A stretch of DNA of 64,000 bases. Source: HRBIN12 sp964447335. Its GTDB lineage: Bacteria > Actinomycetota > UBA4738 > HRBIN12. A model generated the notes under the pieces. That model was not told the DNA's origin. It made no database searches and saw only the letters and a program-made list of their open reading frames with translations. Positions 1 to 8,620 of the stretch are shown piece by piece. How positions within the stretch are numbered: the first letter of the stretch is position 1; the number at the start of each line of letters is the position of its first letter. The position numbers and the translations under genes are program-made. The stretch lies in the NCBI GenBank assembly GCA_964447335.1, contig CAYUSA010000002.1:36529-100528 (forward strand), read 5' to 3'.

Positions 1-130
1 AGTCGATGTCGCACAGCACGAGCGTGCTCGAGGTCAGCGCCGGGAACGCGAGGATGTCCCTCGACAGCTCGAGGGGGAACACCCAACCCCCGGCGCCGAC
101 GATCGCGATCCTGGGGCCGTCCGCGGGCAT
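1..130 (-). CDS. GH4-family NAD-dependent glycosidase, N-terminal fragment
   Basis: Only the first 43 codons are in the window; the gene runs off the left edge. The N-terminus reads as a Rossmann strand-loop with the GAGGWVFPLELSRD signature typical of glycoside hydrolase family 4 (alpha-glucosidase, alpha-galactosidase and alpha-galacturonidase types), which cleave sugars by an NAD-assisted oxidation-elimination mechanism. The ATG at 130 is preceded by a strong GAAGGAGG ribosome site, which fixes the start. It is divergent from the catabolic operon starting at 308, so the two probably act on the same carbohydrate. The specific substrate cannot be read from this fragment. Confidence 0.75.
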   Translation of the reverse strand, partial: MPADGPRIAIVGAGGWVFPLELSRDILAFPALTSSTLVLCDID

Positions 131-256
131 GGCCGCCTCCTTCGCATGGGGTGCGCGCGTCATGCCGCATCCTACTCCCACGTGCTCAGGTTCTGCGCGT
201 TCATGGCCGATTCGAGCGCCGAAACGCCAGATGTGCGCAGGCGTGTCCGTCGGTAC

Positions 257-262
257 TAGGAT
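257..262 (+). promoter_or_regulatory. -10 box of the ridA-led operon
   Basis: TAGGAT lies 45 bases before the ATG at 308 in the divergent intergenic region. It leaves a short leader holding the GGAAGGGAG ribosome site at about 294-302. No clear -35 element was seen. Confidence 0.5.
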
Positions 263-307
263 AAGGGCCGATGCCCGCTCGGCGGGCCGTGCCGGAAGGG
301 AGCGCCG

Positions 308-697
308 ATGGACGAGCGCAACGAGGTCCGCACCGACGAGGCGCCCCGCGGCACCGGCGCGTACTCGCAGGCGATCCGGGCCGGCGACTTCGTCTTCATC
401 TCCGGGCAGGGACCGCTCGACCCGACGACGCTCGAGGTCGTCGGCGCCACCGTCGAGGAGCAGACCGAGGCCACGCTGCGGAACCTCGGCGCGATCGCGC
501 GCGCGGCGGGGGGCTCGCTCTCCGAGGTCGTGAAGGTCTCGGCGTTCCTGTCGTCGATCGACCTGTTCGCGGGCTTCAACGCGACCTACGAGCGGATCTT
601 CGACACGCTCCCCCGCCCGGCGCGCACGACCACCGGCGCGGAGCTGCGCAACATCCTCGTCGAGATCGACGCCGTCCTGTACCTCCCCGAGCGGTGA
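308..697 (+). CDS. RidA family enamine/imine deaminase
   Basis: A 129-residue YjgF/YER057c/UK114-family protein of normal family length. It has the early GAYSQAI stretch (residues 17-23), the ISGQGPLDP strand and an arginine at about 106 in PARTTTG, equivalent to the substrate-carboxylate-binding Arg105 of E. coli RidA. RidA enzymes hydrolyse reactive imines or enamines released by PLP enzymes. The next gene, overlapping by four bases, encodes a PLP enzyme that could release such an intermediate, so a cleanup role for that partner is a reasonable inference. The start has a GGAAGGGAG ribosome site. It is the first gene of a tightly packed operon. Confidence 0.9.
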   Translation: MDERNEVRTDEAPRGTGAYSQAIRAGDFVFISGQGPLDPTTLEVVGATVEEQTEATLRNLGAIARAAGGSLSEVVKVSAFLSSIDLFAGFNATYERIFDTLPRPARTTTGAELRNILVEIDAVLYLPER

Positions 698-1797
698 CCG
701 AGCCCTACCCCGACCTCGACACGCCCTCCCTGCTCCTCTACCTCGACGCGCTCGAGCGCAACATCGCCGAGATGCAGGAGGTCGCCCGCGCCTCCGGCGT
801 GCGCCTGCGTCCGCACACGAAGACCCACAAGTGCCCGGACATCGCGCGCATGCAGCTCGACGCGGGGGCGACCGGCATCACGGTGGCGAAGCTCGGCGAG
901 GCCGAGGTGATGGTCGACGCCGGGATCGACGACGTGCTCATCGCCTACCCGATCGTCGGCGACCGTAAGCTCGAGCGCCTGCGCGCCCTGGCCGAGCGCG
1001 CGAGCGTCCGCGTGACGACCGACTCCGTCGAGGTCGCCGAGGGGATCGCCCGTGTCGGACGCGACCTCGGGCGTGACGTGCCGCTCCTCGTCGAGGTCGA
1101 CACCGGCCTCCACCGCATCGGACGCCCTTCCGGCGCGCCGACCGTGGAGCTGGTGAAGGCGCTCGTGGGCCTGAAGGGCGTCGAGGTGCTCGGCCTGCTC
1201 ACACACGCCGGCCACGCGTACCGCAGCACGGGCCCCGAGGAACTGCGGGCGGCCGCCGAGGGCGAGGGCCGCGACCTCGTCGAGACCGCCGAGCGCTGCG
1301 CCGCCGAGGGCACCCCGCTCCGCGAGATCAGCGTCGGCTCGACGCCGACCGCGAGGATCGTGGCGGGCGTCGCCGGCGTGACCGAGATCCGCCCGGGCAC
1401 GTACGCGTTCAATGACGTGCAGCAGATGCGCCTGGGCGTCGCGACCGAGGCGACGTGCGCAGCGCGGGTGCTCACGACCGTCGTGGCGCACCCGACGGGC
1501 AAGCGGTTCGTGCTCGACGCGGGGACCAAGGCGTTCACCTCGGACGGGGGCGAAGGCCCGCCGTTCCCCGGCCGCGGCGTCGTGGCCGGCCGGCCCGAGC
1601 TCGTACTGGACTTCATGAACGAGGAGCACACCGTCGGCCATCGGACGGGAACCGATGACGTCCGGATCGGCGAGCGCCTCGAGGTCGTCCCGCTCCACGT
1701 GTGCTCGACCGTGAACATGTTCGACGAGGCCTTCGGCGTCCGGGGCGGCGAGGTGGTCCGGACGTTGGCGATCGCCGGACGGGGGAAGATGCGCTGA
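694..1797 (+). CDS. D-threonine aldolase / D-serine dehydratase-like PLP enzyme
   Basis: A 367-residue fold-type III PLP protein with an alanine-racemase-like N-terminal barrel and a D-serine-dehydratase-type C-terminal domain. The RPHTKTHK motif at residues 39-46 carries the PLP lysine (K43), and LHVC near residues 334-337 supplies the His and Cys that bind zinc in D-serine dehydratases. The family covers D-threonine aldolase, D-serine dehydratase and 3-hydroxy-D-aspartate aldolase, and the exact activity cannot be assigned. The GTG start overlaps the RidA stop (GTGA). A longer in-frame extension upstream would run through RidA in another frame and is not credible. Confidence 0.85.
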   Translation: MTEPYPDLDTPSLLLYLDALERNIAEMQEVARASGVRLRPHTKTHKCPDIARMQLDAGATGITVAKLGEAEVMVDAGIDDVLIAYPIVGDRKLERLRALAERASVRVTTDSVEVAEGIARVGRDLGRDVPLLVEVDTGLHRIGRPSGAPTVELVKALVGLKGVEVLGLLTHAGHAYRSTGPEELRAAAEGEGRDLVETAERCAAEGTPLREISVGSTPTARIVAGVAGVTEIRPGTYAFNDVQQMRLGVATEATCAARVLTTVVAHPTGKRFVLDAGTKAFTSDGGEGPPFPGRGVVAGRPELVLDFMNEEHTVGHRTGTDDVRIGERLEVVPLHVCSTVNMFDEAFGVRGGEVVRTLAIAGRGKMR

Positions 1798-2549
1798 TGC
1801 GAGGCTTGCAGGGCAAGGGTGTGCTGGTGGCCGGCGCGAGCCGCGGGATCGGCGAGGCCGCCGCTCGCCGGTTCCTCGAGGAAGGGTGCCGGGTGTTCAT
1901 CTGCGCTCGCGGCGCCGCGGGCGTCGAGGAGGCCGTCCGTGAGCTGCGCGCGCTCGGCGAGGTCCACGGGATGGCCTGCGACGTGAGTGACCCCGGGGAC
2001 GTCGAGCGCCTGGTCGAGGCGGCCGAGCGGTTCCTCGGCGGCATCGACGTGCTGGCGAACAACGCCGGCGTCGCGTGGCAGGAGCCGTTCCTGGACATCA
2101 CGCTCGAGCACTGGGACCGGGTCCTGGCCATCAACCTGCGCGGGATGTTCCTCGTCGCGCAGGAGGTCGCCGCGCGGATGGTCGCGCGGGGGCAGGGTGG
2201 CGCGATCGTGAACATGTCATCAACGAACGCGTTCGAGGGCGAAGCCGGCTACGCGCACTACAACGCCTCGAAGGGAGCGATCACGATGCTCACGCGGACG
2301 ATGGCGACCGAGCTCGGTCCGCACGGGATCCGCGTGAACGCGCTCTGCCCCGGGAAGATCTTCACGCCGCTCCAGGGCGAGGCCGAGGACCCCGAGTACA
2401 CCGCCCGGTACGAGCGCGAGCGGATCCCGCTCGGCCGCTCGGGCACGGTCGAGGAGGTCGCCGCGGCCTACGCGTTCCTCGCCTCGGACGAGGCGACGTT
2501 CATCACCGGCGAGATGCTCGTCGTGGACGGCGGGCAGCTCGCGACGTGA
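1797..2549 (+). CDS. SDR family NAD(P)-dependent oxidoreductase
   Basis: A 250-residue classical short-chain dehydrogenase. The GASRGIG nucleotide motif is at residues 13-19, NNAGV follows near 90, and the catalytic YNASK lies near residue 155, followed by the LCPGKIFTP loop. The closest reading is a FabG or glucose-dehydrogenase-like enzyme that oxidises a polyol or sugar. Its ATG overlaps the preceding stop (ATGA), so it is translationally coupled. Together with the lactonase-like hydrolase, alcohol dehydrogenase and FAH hydrolase downstream, it is likely an oxidising step of a sugar or sugar-acid pathway. The substrate is unknown. Confidence 0.88.
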   Translation: MRGLQGKGVLVAGASRGIGEAAARRFLEEGCRVFICARGAAGVEEAVRELRALGEVHGMACDVSDPGDVERLVEAAERFLGGIDVLANNAGVAWQEPFLDITLEHWDRVLAINLRGMFLVAQEVAARMVARGQGGAIVNMSSTNAFEGEAGYAHYNASKGAITMLTRTMATELGPHGIRVNALCPGKIFTPLQGEAEDPEYTARYERERIPLGRSGTVEEVAAAYAFLASDEATFITGEMLVVDGGQLAT

Positions 2550-2559
2550 AGGAGGCACC

Positions 2560-3402
2560 GTGACGAACGGCACACCGCTCGAGCGCCTGCGGCAGCTCGC
2601 CGTGCCCGAGGGCGCCGTCGGGCTCTCGTGGCTCGGGCAGGCGGGATTCATCCTGCGCGCCGGCGGGACGACGGCGCTGCTCGACCCGTTCCTCGCGCCG
2701 TACCGGGGCCGGGCGTACGAGAGCGGGCTCGCGGCCGGGCTGGCCGAGGGCATCGACCTCGTGCTCTGCACGCACGAGCACGTCGACCACTTCGACGCCG
2801 AGAGCGCGCCGACGATCGCGACGGCGTCGCCGGGTGCCGTGTTCGTCGTGCCGACCCCGATCGTGGACATGGTGACCGAGGCCGGTGTCGCGCCCGACCG
2901 AGTCGTCGGGTTGCAGCCCGGCGAGACCGTCGAGCTCGCCGGACTCGGCATCGGCGCGGTGCCGGCGATGCACGGCGTGACGATGGAGGACGCGTACGGG
3001 TTCGGCGAGTCGCTCTCGGGCGGGCTCGTACGGTTCCTCGGCTACGTCGTGGACGCCGGCGACGTCCGCCTCTACCACGCGGGCGACACGATCCACTTCG
3101 AGGGGATGGAGACGACGCTCCGCGAGCTGGCGATCGACGTCGCGATGCTCCCGATCAACGGCCGCGACCCCGGGCGCGAGGCGCGCGGCATCGTCGGCAA
3201 CCTCACCGAGCGCGAGGCCGCGTGGCTCGCGAAGGAGATCGCGGCGGGCGTCGTGCTCCCGATGCACTACGACCTGTTCGAGCGGAACCGCGGCTACCCG
3301 GCGCACCTCGTGCAGAGCGTCGAGCGGGACCACCCGGGCGTGCCCGTTCTCGTCCCCGTGCGGGACGAGCCGTTCGTGTGGAGCAGCGGGAGGAAGCGAT
3401 GA
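2560..3402 (+). CDS. MBL-fold hydrolase, UlaG-like
   Basis: A 280-residue metallo-beta-lactamase-fold protein. THEHVDHFD at residues 71-79 is the HxHxDH metal site, HAGDT near 170 and PMHYD near 230 complete the binuclear centre. The architecture, with HAGDT and a late MHYD, matches the UlaG branch (L-ascorbate-6-phosphate lactonase and relatives). In this context it may open a sugar lactone or cyclic phosphate. The GTG start has AAGGAGG placed 5 bases upstream, directly after the SDR stop. Plain UlaG function is not assured because the other ascorbate-pathway enzymes are only partly represented here. Confidence 0.82.
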   Translation: MTNGTPLERLRQLAVPEGAVGLSWLGQAGFILRAGGTTALLDPFLAPYRGRAYESGLAAGLAEGIDLVLCTHEHVDHFDAESAPTIATASPGAVFVVPTPIVDMVTEAGVAPDRVVGLQPGETVELAGLGIGAVPAMHGVTMEDAYGFGESLSGGLVRFLGYVVDAGDVRLYHAGDTIHFEGMETTLRELAIDVAMLPINGRDPGREARGIVGNLTEREAAWLAKEIAAGVVLPMHYDLFERNRGYPAHLVQSVERDHPGVPVLVPVRDEPFVWSSGRKR

Positions 3403-4400
3403 GGCAGCTCGTGTGCCTGGGGCCTCGGCGGATGGAGCTGCAGGAGGCGCCCGAGCCCGTCCCGGGTCCGGGCGAGGTCGTGTTCCAGACGCAGGCCGCA
3501 GCGGTCTGCGGCTCGGACCTCCACGGCTTCCGCGAGGCGAGCCCGCGGCGCATCCCGCCGCTCGTCATGGGCCACGAGGGCGTCGGCCGGGTTACGGCCG
3601 TCGGGGAGGGCGTCGACGCCGCGCGCGTCGGCGAGCGTGTGGTGCTCCGGCCGATCCTCGCGTGCGCCGAGTGCGAGCCCTGCCGCGAAGGCCGGCCGAA
3701 CCTCTGCCGGAACGGCCGGCTCGTCGGCCGCGAGATCACGGGCGCGTTCGCCGAGCGCTTCGCCGTACCCGAGCGCGCGGCGGTCCGGTTCCCGGACGAC
3801 GTCCCCGCCGACCTGGCCACCCTCACCGAGCCGCTCGCGAACGCCGTGCACGTGACGGCGCGCTCGGTCCGTGAGGGCGACGACGTGCTCGTGATCGGCG
3901 CCGGGCCGATCGGCGCGCTGATGGCGCGGATGGCGCTCGAGCGCGGAGCGAGACGGGTCCTCATCACGGATCCGATCGCGTCGCGGCTCGAGCTCGCGCG
4001 GGCGCAGGGGGCGACGCCACTCTCCGCCGACGACCCGGAGGTCGCGCTCGGCGAGGCGACCCGGGGCCGTGGCGTCGACGTGGTGATCGACGCGGCGGGG
4101 TTCGAGGCGACGTGGGCGCTCGGACTCCGCGCGGTCCGCCCCGGTGGTCGGTTCGAGGCGGTGGGGCTCGGCTCGCCGGGTGCGAGGATCGACTTCTTCG
4201 CCGTGGCCGGCAAGGAGATCAAGGTCACCGGCTCCTTCGCGTGGACCGACACGGACTTCGACCGCGCGATCGAGCTCGTCGCCTCGGGCGCGATCGACAC
4301 CACCGGCTGGTTCACCACGATGCCGCTCGCCGAGGGCCAGCGGGCCTTCGAGGAGCTCGTCGATACGACCGAGCGGTTCAAGGTGGTGCTCGTGCCATGA
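3399..4400 (+). CDS. Zinc-dependent medium-chain alcohol dehydrogenase
   Basis: A 333-residue MDR-family enzyme. Catalytic zinc ligands are C37 (CGSDLHGF) and the GHE at residues 58-60. The structural zinc lobe is complete, with C89, C92, C95 and C103 in CAECEPCREGRPNLC. The Rossmann motif GAGPIG follows near 165. The family includes sorbitol, threonine and galactitol dehydrogenases. The ATG overlaps the previous stop (ATGA). Directly before an FAH-family hydrolase, it would be well placed to oxidise a 2-keto-3-deoxy acid to the diketo form, but that is inference. Confidence 0.88.
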   Translation: MRQLVCLGPRRMELQEAPEPVPGPGEVVFQTQAAAVCGSDLHGFREASPRRIPPLVMGHEGVGRVTAVGEGVDAARVGERVVLRPILACAECEPCREGRPNLCRNGRLVGREITGAFAERFAVPERAAVRFPDDVPADLATLTEPLANAVHVTARSVREGDDVLVIGAGPIGALMARMALERGARRVLITDPIASRLELARAQGATPLSADDPEVALGEATRGRGVDVVIDAAGFEATWALGLRAVRPGGRFEAVGLGSPGARIDFFAVAGKEIKVTGSFAWTDTDFDRAIELVASGAIDTTGWFTTMPLAEGQRAFEELVDTTERFKVVLVP

Positions 4401-5191
4401 GGCTCGTCACGTTCGAGGGCGGGTTCGGCCGGGTCGAGGGCGACGTCGTGATCCCGATGGGACCGGCCCTCGTCGCCTACCTCGCGAGCGGGGACGCGGA
4501 GGACGGTTCGCCGGTCGCGCTCGCCGACGTGCACCTGCTCGCGCCGGTGCCGCGCCCCGGCAAGGTGATCGGCATCGGGCTCAACTACCGCGACCACGCC
4601 GCCGAGTCCGGCCAGCCGATCCCGCAGGCGCCGATCCTGTTCCCGAAGTTCGCGAACAGCGTCATCGGCCCGGGCGCTCCGATCGTCATCCCGCCCGAGA
4701 CCGAGCAGCCCGACGACGAGGCCGAGCTCGGGGTCGTGATCGGGAGGACCGCGTACCGCGTGGCCGAGGCCGACGCCCTCTCGTACGTCGCCGGCTACCC
4801 GTGCGTGAACGACGTCTCGGCTCGAGATCTGCAGTTCGAGAGCTCGCGGTGGATGCTCGGCAAGGCGATCGACACGTTCCTGCCGTGCGGCCCGTGGCTC
4901 GTCACGGCCGACGAGATCCCCGACCCCCAGGCGCTCGCGATCCGGCTCACGCTGAACGGTGAGGAGCTGCAGTCCTCGAGCACCGCGCAGATGGTGTTCG
5001 GCGTCGCCGAGCTCATCGCCTCGCTCAGCCGGACGATGACGCTCGAGCCCGGCGACCTCATCGCGACGGGAACCCCGCCGGGTGTCGGGTTCGCGCGGAA
5101 GCCGCCCGTCTGGCTCCGCGACGGCGACGAGGTCTCGGTCGAGGTGGAGCGCATCGGCACGCTCACGAACCCTGTTCGGGCCGGCGGATGA
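4397..5191 (+). CDS. Fumarylacetoacetate hydrolase family protein
   Basis: A 264-residue FAH-family protein. GLNYRDHA (residues 61-68), the metal-binding acidic run DEAEL at about 107-111, NDVSARDLQ and GTPPGVG near the C-terminus are all conserved. The family cleaves C-C bonds in diketo acids (2,4-diketo-3-deoxy-sugar acids, acylpyruvates) or decarboxylates oxaloacetate, using Mg or Mn. It overlaps the dehydrogenase gene by four bases, and the pair resembles the end of the non-phosphorylating L-fuconate/L-rhamnonate route. The dehydratase normally needed upstream is not in this window. Confidence 0.87.
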   Translation: MRLVTFEGGFGRVEGDVVIPMGPALVAYLASGDAEDGSPVALADVHLLAPVPRPGKVIGIGLNYRDHAAESGQPIPQAPILFPKFANSVIGPGAPIVIPPETEQPDDEAELGVVIGRTAYRVAEADALSYVAGYPCVNDVSARDLQFESSRWMLGKAIDTFLPCGPWLVTADEIPDPQALAIRLTLNGEELQSSSTAQMVFGVAELIASLSRTMTLEPGDLIATGTPPGVGFARKPPVWLRDGDEVSVEVERIGTLTNPVRAGG

Positions 5192-6267
5192 CCGAGCGCC
5201 GGACGCTCCCGCTCGCCCCGGACGCGCCGTTCCGCCGGCTCGTCGGCGTCGGGGGGATCGGCGGCGGCATGTTCCTCACGCTCGAGGGCGACCGCACGCT
5301 CGGCCGCAACGAGAGCCGGCCAGCGCGCCTGCTCGACGTGCGCGACTACGGCAAGCTCCACATCGTCGCGCACCACGTGGCGGTGCTCCTCGGGGCCGAG
5401 CCCTCGGGCACCCCGTTCCACGTCGTTCCGCTCGGCAAGGTCGGCGCGGACGAGACCGGTCGGCGGCTCGTCGGCGAGATGGCCGAGACCGGCATGGACA
5501 CGACGCACGTCGAGGAGACCCCGGACGCCCCCACGATGTTCAGCGTGTGCTTCCAGTACCCGGACGGCAGCGGCGGCAACATCACGACGGCCGACTCCGC
5601 CGCCGCGACCCTGCGCGGATCCGACGTCGAGCACATCGCCGCGCTGCTCGGCCCCCACGTGATCGCGCTCGCCGCGCCCGAGGTCGGGCTCGCCGCGCGC
5701 CGTCGCCTGCTCGAGCTCGCGACCGAGCGCGGCGCGTTCCGTGTGGCCTCGCTCACGTCCGCGGACGTCGACGATGCCCACGCGTCGGGTCTGCTCGGCC
5801 TCGTCGACCTCCTCGCGCTCAACGAGGACGAGGCGGCGATCCTCGCGGGATGCGCGATGGACCCGCAGGAGCCCGCGCCGTTCCTCGACGCGGTCGCCTC
5901 GGCGATCGAGGCCCGTCGCGCCGGGACGCGCATCGTCGTGACCGCGGGCGTCCGGGGCGCGTTCGCGTTCGAGGACGGCCGGTGGGACGACCGGCGTCCG
6001 CCGGGGGTCGAGGTCCGGAGCACCGCCGGGGCCGGCGACGCGCTCCTCGGCGGCGTCCTGTCGGCGCTCGCGGCGGGCGTGCCGCTGATCGACCCCTCGG
6101 CTCCCGATGGGACGCTGAGCTGCGCGCTCGACCTCGGCGTCGCGCTCGCGGCGCTGAGCGTGACGTCCCCGCACACGATCCACCCGACGGCGGACCTCGG
6201 GACCGTGCTCACGTTCGCCGAAGGGGCGGGGCTCGTGCTCCGCCCGCCGTTCTCCGCCGTCGCCTGA
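5188..6267 (+). CDS. PfkB family carbohydrate kinase
   Basis: A 359-residue ribokinase-fold protein. The early GVGGIGGGM glycine-rich segment, the mid-chain NEDEAAIL substrate-domain helix and the STAGAGDALLGG motif (catalytic Asp at about 284) identify a PfkB sugar kinase. It is somewhat longer than the usual 300-330 residues. The substrate is not evident. Its place immediately before a class II aldolase/epimerase and an aldose-ketose-type isomerase suggests it phosphorylates the ketose that the aldolase then cleaves or epimerises. The ATG overlaps the FAH stop by four bases. Confidence 0.85.
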   Translation: MTERRTLPLAPDAPFRRLVGVGGIGGGMFLTLEGDRTLGRNESRPARLLDVRDYGKLHIVAHHVAVLLGAEPSGTPFHVVPLGKVGADETGRRLVGEMAETGMDTTHVEETPDAPTMFSVCFQYPDGSGGNITTADSAAATLRGSDVEHIAALLGPHVIALAAPEVGLAARRRLLELATERGAFRVASLTSADVDDAHASGLLGLVDLLALNEDEAAILAGCAMDPQEPAPFLDAVASAIEARRAGTRIVVTAGVRGAFAFEDGRWDDRRPPGVEVRSTAGAGDALLGGVLSALAAGVPLIDPSAPDGTLSCALDLGVALAALSVTSPHTIHPTADLGTVLTFAEGAGLVLRPPFSAVA

Positions 6268-6278
6268 AGGGAGGAACG

Positions 6279-6956
6279 ATGGATTTCGCCGCGCTGCGCG
6301 AGGAGGTGTGGTGGACGAACACCCAGCTCCCCGCCAACCGGCTCGTCGTCATGCACAGCGGCAACGCGAGCGGCATCGACCGCGAGGCCGGCCTCGTCCT
6401 CATCAAGCCGAGCGGCGTCGACTACGACCGCCTACGCCCCGAGGACCTCGCCGTCGTCACCCTCGAGGGCGAGCCCGCGCCGGCCGAGGCCGTCCCCGAC
6501 GGCGTCGCGACCCACCTTCGGCCGAGCGTCGACACCACGCATCACCTCGCGCTGTACCGGGGCGATCCGGCGATCGGCGGCGTGATCCACACGCACTCGA
6601 ACTTCGCAACGGCGTGGGCGGCCGCCGGACTGCCGATCCCGTGCGCCCTCACCGCGATGGCGGACGAGCTCGGCGGCGACGTGCCGTGCGCGCCGTACGC
6701 GGACAACGAGGGCGACCACATCGGGGACGCGATCTTGGCGCACCGGACCCGCGCGCCCGGCATCCTGCTCGCGAACCACGGCGTGTTCACGTTCGACGCG
6801 ACGCCACGCAAGGCCCTGAAGGCCGCGGCGATGATCGAGGACGCCGCGAAGACGATGTGGCTCGCCTCGCGGCTCGACACGCCGCCGACGCTCCCGCCCG
6901 ACGAGATCGAGAAGTGGTGGACGCGCTATCACGCGACCTACGGGCAGGTGACCTGA
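6279..6956 (+). CDS. Class II aldolase / L-ribulose-5-phosphate 4-epimerase-like
   Basis: A 225-residue AraD/FucA-family metalloenzyme. MHSGNASG (residues 25-32), SGV near 45, the zinc pair H104 and H106 in THTHSNFA and a third ligand in LANHGVF near 168 are present. The C-terminal RYHATYGQ resembles the RHHGxxAYYGQ end of L-ribulose-5-phosphate 4-epimerases, which favours an epimerase over an aldolase. It begins after an AAGGGAGG ribosome site, 11 bases after the kinase. The assignment between epimerase and aldolase stays open. Confidence 0.85.
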   Translation: MDFAALREEVWWTNTQLPANRLVVMHSGNASGIDREAGLVLIKPSGVDYDRLRPEDLAVVTLEGEPAPAEAVPDGVATHLRPSVDTTHHLALYRGDPAIGGVIHTHSNFATAWAAAGLPIPCALTAMADELGGDVPCAPYADNEGDHIGDAILAHRTRAPGILLANHGVFTFDATPRKALKAAAMIEDAAKTMWLASRLDTPPTLPPDEIEKWWTRYHATYGQVT

Positions 6957-6957
6957 G

Positions 6958-7848
6958 ATGGGCCCGACGTTCATCGATCCGGCGGACCTCGAGCGCTGGT
7001 GCCGGATCCCCGTCGACGAGCTGGCCTCGCAGCCAACGCGGATCCCCTACCGGATCGTGGCCGACCCCGCCGAGATGGGCCGCCTCATGGCCCGCGAGCT
7101 CGCCGACCTCATCGCCGAGCACAACGCCGAGGGACGCCCCACGAGGGCGATCGTCCCGTGTGGGCCCTCGTCCTGGTACGAGCCCTTCACCGAGGAGGTC
7201 AACACCCGCGAGATCTCGCTGCGGGACCTCACCGTCTTCCACATGGACGAGTGCCTCGACTGGCAGGGCCGGCCACTTCCCGACGAGCACCCGTACAACT
7301 TCCGTACCTTCATGGAGCGGCGTTTCTACGACGGGATCCGTCCGGAGCTCGCGGTGCCGCAGGAGCAGCGGTTCTGGCTGTTGCCCTCCACCGCGGAGCG
7401 GGTCGCGGCCGCGATAGTCGAGGTGCGGATCGACCTCACGCTCGGCGGGTGGGGCCAGGACGGGCACGTCGCATACAACCAGGCCAGGCGGCACCCCTAC
7501 GGCCACGTCACGGCCGAGGAGCTCGCCGACTCGACGATCCGGATCCAGGAGAACAACCTCGACACCGTCCTCGCGCTCGCCCACCGCACGTTCGGTGCCG
7601 CGCACCAGTTCGTGCCGCCGATGTCGATCACGCTCGGGATGCGCGAGTGCCTCTCGGCGCGGCGGGTGCGGGTGTTCAGCGACACCGGCACGTGGAAGCA
7701 GACCGCGTTCCGGGTCGCGCTGTTCGCCGACCCCACACCCGAGTACCCGATCACGCTCCTGCAGTGGCACCCGGACGCGTTGATCACGGCGACCCTGGAG
7801 ACCGCGCGCCACCCGATCGGCGAGCACCCGGAGTGGCGGCTACGCTGA
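6958..7848 (+). CDS. Glucosamine-6-phosphate isomerase/deaminase-like (NagB superfamily)
   Basis: A 296-residue NagB/RpiA/SoxR-fold protein. The nucleotide-like phosphate loop VPCGPSSWYEPF, the HMDECLDW stretch around residue 96 and LTLGGWGQDGHVAYNQ match the NagB active-site loops, in the divergent form found in uncharacterised sugar-isomerase homologues, not in housekeeping NagB. It would interconvert an aldose (or amino sugar) phosphate and a ketose. Its ATG starts one base after the previous stop, making it the last enzyme gene of the operon. A TAnnnT box inside its final codons may serve the ABC genes downstream. Confidence 0.8.
   Translation: MGPTFIDPADLERWCRIPVDELASQPTRIPYRIVADPAEMGRLMARELADLIAEHNAEGRPTRAIVPCGPSSWYEPFTEEVNTREISLRDLTVFHMDECLDWQGRPLPDEHPYNFRTFMERRFYDGIRPELAVPQEQRFWLLPSTAERVAAAIVEVRIDLTLGGWGQDGHVAYNQARRHPYGHVTAEELADSTIRIQENNLDTVLALAHRTFGAAHQFVPPMSITLGMRECLSARRVRVFSDTGTWKQTAFRVALFADPTPEYPITLLQWHPDALITATLETARHPIGEHPEWRLR
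7841..7846 (+). promoter_or_regulatory. Possible internal -10 box for the ABC export pair
   Basis: TACGCT overlaps the stop region of the NagB-like gene, nine bases before the GTG at 7856. It may let the ABC genes be transcribed separately from the catabolic operon. Confidence 0.35.
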
Positions 7849-7855
7849 GCCCATC

Positions 7856-8620
7856 GTGAGCACCGCGTCCGCCGTCACCGAACGCACCGACGCGATCCGG
7901 GCGGAGGCGCTCGTCCGCACGTTCGGGCGCGTGCGGGCGCTCGACGGCCTCGATCTCACGGTGCGCACGGGCGAGATCCTCGGGCTCGTCGGGCCGAACG
8001 GCGCCGGCAAGACGACCTTCATCCGCAGCGTCGCGGGGCTCCTGCGGCCGACGTCGGGCGAGCTCCGCGTCCTCGGCGAGCGCCCGGGGCGAGACGTGGC
8101 CCCGCACATCGGCTACATGACGCAGTCGGCCGCGCTGTACGAGGACCTTCAGGTGCGCGACAACCTCGCGTTCTTCGGCCGCCTCTTCGGCCTGTCGAGC
8201 GCGCAGATCCGCGAGCGCACGGCGCAAGTGCTCCGGGTCGTCGAGCTCACGGGGAAGGAGCGCGCGCTCGTGCGCCACCTCTCGGGCGGGATGCGGCAGC
8301 TCACGAACCTCGCGTGTGCGATGGTCCACGACCCGACGCTGCTGCTCCTGGACGAGCCGACCGTCGGCATCGACCCCATGCTGCGGCTGAAGCTCTGGGA
8401 TCACTTCGCCGCGCTGAACGCGGCGGGCACGACGATCCTCGTCACGACCCACGTGATGGAGGAGGCCGAGCGCTGCCACCGCGTCGCGATGATCGCCGAC
8501 GGTCGGTCGATCGCCGTCGGCACGCCGCGCGAGCTCCGCGAGCGCGCCGGCGCACCGAGCATCGAGCAGGCGTGGCTCGCCCTGCGCGAGCGTCATCGGA
8601 ACGGGAGCGCCGAGCCGTGA
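7856..8620 (+). CDS. ABC transporter ATP-binding protein (drug/ABC-2 exporter type)
   Basis: A 254-residue ATPase. Walker A is GPNGAGKT at residues 46-53, the signature is LSGGMRQ near 143, Walker B is LLLLDEPTVGID, and the switch histidine is in TTHVME. It belongs to the CcmA/DrrA-like group that pairs with ABC-2 permeases for export of lipids, drugs or polymers. The start is GTG, and the stop overlaps the GTG of the permease gene. It has no visible link to the sugar enzymes upstream except adjacency. Confidence 0.92.
   Translation: MSTASAVTERTDAIRAEALVRTFGRVRALDGLDLTVRTGEILGLVGPNGAGKTTFIRSVAGLLRPTSGELRVLGERPGRDVAPHIGYMTQSAALYEDLQVRDNLAFFGRLFGLSSAQIRERTAQVLRVVELTGKERALVRHLSGGMRQLTNLACAMVHDPTLLLLDEPTVGIDPMLRLKLWDHFAALNAAGTTILVTTHVMEEAERCHRVAMIADGRSIAVGTPRELRERAGAPSIEQAWLALRERHRNGSAEP

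Noticed and set aside
271..693. An N-terminal extension fusing the PLP enzyme to a region over ridA
   Set aside because: The extension is arginine-proline rich shadow sequence of ridA in another frame; the GTG at 694 fits the family length.
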